Assembly: GCA_937907645.1 (NCBI GenBank)
Contig: CALCWV010000072.1
Location: forward strand, 1 to 14,948
Reading direction: 5' to 3'
DNA from: an uncultured Clostridia bacterium
GTDB taxonomy: Bacteria > Bacillota > Clostridia > Christensenellales > UBA1242
DNA length: 14,948 nucleotides
In this document: positions 13,292 to 14,948 of the stretch, piece by piece
How the letters are laid out: each line of letters starts with the position of its first letter
How positions within the stretch are numbered: position 1 is the first letter of the stretch
Notes under the pieces: generated by a model
The model's input: the letters and a program-made list of their open reading frames with translations, nothing else
The model's database searches: none
What the model was told of the DNA's origin: nothing
Program-made: the position numbers and the translations under genes

Positions 13292-14143
13292 ATGATTAGA
13301 ATTGCGACGGATTCAACAGCAGATTTATCAAAAGATCTATTGGAAAAACATAAAATAAACGTTATCCCATTGATTGTTACTCTTGGAGAAAATGATTTTT
13401 TGGATAACGGCGTAGACATAACTGAAAGCAAAATTTTTAACTTTGTTAAGGAAAATAAAATTCTTCCTAAAACAGCAGCAAGAAGCATTGAGGATTATAT
13501 TGATTTCTTCAAAGGTCTTTTGAAGGAAGAAGATGACAAAGTTGTATACATCGGGCTTAGCAGTGAGCTATCCAGCTCATTTAATAATGCTAGAATGGCA
13601 AGCCAAGAAATTGGGGAAGAAAAAATTTTTGTTGTCGACAGCAAGAGTTTGTCTTCTGGAATCGGCCTTCTTGTAATTGAAGCAGCAAAAATGGTCGAAA
13701 AGGGCTATAACGCTGAAGAAATTGTTTCAAAAATCGAAGCTCAAAGAGAGAAGGATCAAGCTTCATTTGTGGTTGATAAGCTGGATTATCTCTACAAGGG
13801 CGGAAGATGCTCAAAGTTCTCATTCTCAATAGGCGCACTTCTTAAAATTAAACCTAAGTTGCAGCTCATTGACGGAAAGATTATTAATACTGGCAAAGAC
13901 ATGGGAGGCCTTAAACAAGTACTTAAAAAATATGTTGATTCAACTTTAGCTAAATATCCAAATGTGAAGAAAGACATATGTTTCGTGACACATACAGAAA
14001 TGGATGAGGAAATTTCGAAATTTATATTTGAATATGTAAAATCGCTTGGCGTTTTTGACGAGGTTATTGAGCAGACAGCGGGCAGCGTTATAACAAGCCA
14101 CTGCGGACCAGGAACGCTCGGAATTCTTTATTTATACAACTAA
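13292..14143 (+). CDS. degV: DegV family fatty-acid-binding protein, second of a tandem pair
   Basis: This 283-residue paralogue of the preceding gene has the same landmarks: TDSTADLS (7-14), T61-A-A-R-S65 in place of TSQPS, VVDSKSL, YKGGRCSKFSFS with R172, and the SVITSHCGPGTLGI end. The two proteins are collinear throughout and clearly arose by tandem duplication. They differ most in the 70-95 and 215-260 stretches, so they may hold different acyl chains, as FakB1 and FakB2 do in staphylococci; that is inference. GAGGTG precedes the ATG by five bases. The stop is 11 bases before the HIT-RNase HI gene, whose AGAAGGG site follows directly. Confidence 0.9.
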   Translation: MIRIATDSTADLSKDLLEKHKINVIPLIVTLGENDFLDNGVDITESKIFNFVKENKILPKTAARSIEDYIDFFKGLLKEEDDKVVYIGLSSELSSSFNNARMASQEIGEEKIFVVDSKSLSSGIGLLVIEAAKMVEKGYNAEEIVSKIEAQREKDQASFVVDKLDYLYKGGRCSKFSFSIGALLKIKPKLQLIDGKIINTGKDMGGLKQVLKKYVDSTLAKYPNVKKDICFVTHTEMDEEISKFIFEYVKSLGVFDEVIEQTAGSVITSHCGPGTLGILYLYN

Positions 14144-14154
14144 AAGAAGGGAAT

Positions 14155-14948
14155 ATGGATTGTATTTTTTGTAAGATAATTAAAGGTGAAATCCCTTGTT
14201 ATAAAATCTATGAAGACAGCGATTGCCTTGCTTTTTTGGATATCGCAAAAGAAGCCTATGGTCACACTTTGATTGTTCCCAAAAAACATTCAAGTTGCCT
14301 TATGGAAACTGATGCTGCAACACTGCAAAAGTGTATGAATGTGGTCAAAAAAATTGGAGATCACTACATAAAGAATTGCGGATATGATGGATTTAATATT
14401 ATCATTAACAACGGAGAAAGTGCTGGACAATCTGTTCATCACCTGCATATCCACTTGATCCCAAGAAAAAATGGCGACTGCATGGGACTTTGGCATCTTC
14501 CAATCGATGATACAGACCTAACAGAAGTACAAAAACATCTTCAGATTGAGGAAGAAGAAGTTGATGACAACAAAATAGTTCTATACACAGACGGAGCTTG
14601 CTCAGGCAATCCTGGTGCTGGCGGATATTGTGCAATTTTAAGATACAATGGCAAGGAAAAGATTATTAGCGGAGGTGACGCTGAAACGACAAATAACAGA
14701 ATGGAACTCCTTGGCGTTATTAGCGGCTTAAAAGCTCTTAAAAAGCCATCAGAAGTTGATGTTTATAGCGACTCAGCTTATGTTGTAAATGCCTTTTTAG
14801 AAGACTGGATTTCATATTGGACGACTCACAACTGGATGACCAAAGGGAAGAAGGAAGTTGCAAATGTTGATCTATGGCAGGAGCTTATTGAACTTACAAG
14901 AACTCACAAAGTTGTTTGGCACAAAGTGAAAGGTCATGCTGACAACGA
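14155..14948 (+). CDS. HIT-domain nucleotide hydrolase fused to RNase HI (partial, 3' end outside window)
   Basis: One uninterrupted frame of 264 visible residues holds two enzymes. Residues 1-110 form an HinT-like HIT domain: CIFC at 3-6 as half of a zinc site, and H96-L-H98-I-H100-L-I as the HIT triad with H98 the likely nucleophile, which hydrolyses nucleoside phosphoramidates or dinucleotides. After a short acidic linker (about 118-138), residues 140 on form RNase HI: D146 (YTDGACSGNPG), E184 (TNNRMEL), D206 (YSDSAYV) and H261 (VKGHADN). The last catalytic Asp should lie just past the window. RNase HI cleaves the RNA of RNA-DNA hybrids. AGAAGGG precedes the ATG. I see no stop or frameshift between the domains. 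Confidence 0.9.
   Translation, partial: MDCIFCKIIKGEIPCYKIYEDSDCLAFLDIAKEAYGHTLIVPKKHSSCLMETDAATLQKCMNVVKKIGDHYIKNCGYDGFNIIINNGESAGQSVHHLHIHLIPRKNGDCMGLWHLPIDDTDLTEVQKHLQIEEEEVDDNKIVLYTDGACSGNPGAGGYCAILRYNGKEKIISGGDAETTNNRMELLGVISGLKALKKPSEVDVYSDSAYVVNAFLEDWISYWTTHNWMTKGKKEVANVDLWQELIELTRTHKVVWHKVKGHADN

Overview
The window looks like chromosome of a low-G+C Firmicute, probably an uncultured gut-type member of the Clostridia. The base composition is AT-rich, ribosome binding sites are of the AGGAGG type, sigma-A promoters are close to TTGACA-17-TATAAT, and the tRNA gene encodes its CCA end. The scpA-scpB pair is embedded among a D,D-carboxypeptidase and two site-2 proteases, one of them SpoIVFB-like. 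That protease hints at sporulation ancestry but does not prove it. The genus cannot be named from the sequence alone.

Layout. 1-1470: tail of a membrane protein gene, then a secreted penicillin-binding D,D-carboxypeptidase with its terminator. 1468-4674: a promoter followed by a tight run of M50 protease, scpA, scpB, an unannotated 47-residue membrane peptide and a SpoIVFB-like M50 protease. 4734-7225: an accessory-looking stretch with a three-helix membrane protein resembling Pycsar-type (DUF5706-like) effectors, a convergent helical protein, and a four-helix membrane class III nucleotidyl cyclase. 7276-9035: a zinc-ribbon/TM2 protein translationally coupled to mnmA. 9042-9926 (minus): uvsE, which shares a terminator hairpin with mnmA. 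10029-10394: a small Cys-rich membrane protein. 10536-10623: tRNA-Ser(GGA). 10624-11130: non-coding, with a displaced copy of the tRNA 3' end, several strong hairpins, a 42-bp direct repeat and an array of short palindromes joined by a constant five-base linker. 11144-12208 (minus): an uncharacterised protein with its own consensus promoter. 12430-end: two tandem degV paralogues and a HIT domain fused in frame to RNase HI, cut by the window end.

How they fit together. Most genes are housekeeping: cell wall trimming, chromosome condensation (ScpAB with SMC), intramembrane proteolysis, tRNA thiolation and UV repair, and fatty-acid binding for the Fak pathway. The unusual parts are the possible cyclase/effector neighbourhood, the HIT-RNase HI fusion, the structured repeats after tRNA-Ser, and several promoters whose -10 box lies so close to the start codon that leaderless mRNAs are predicted. 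No integrase, transposase or CRISPR array is visible.
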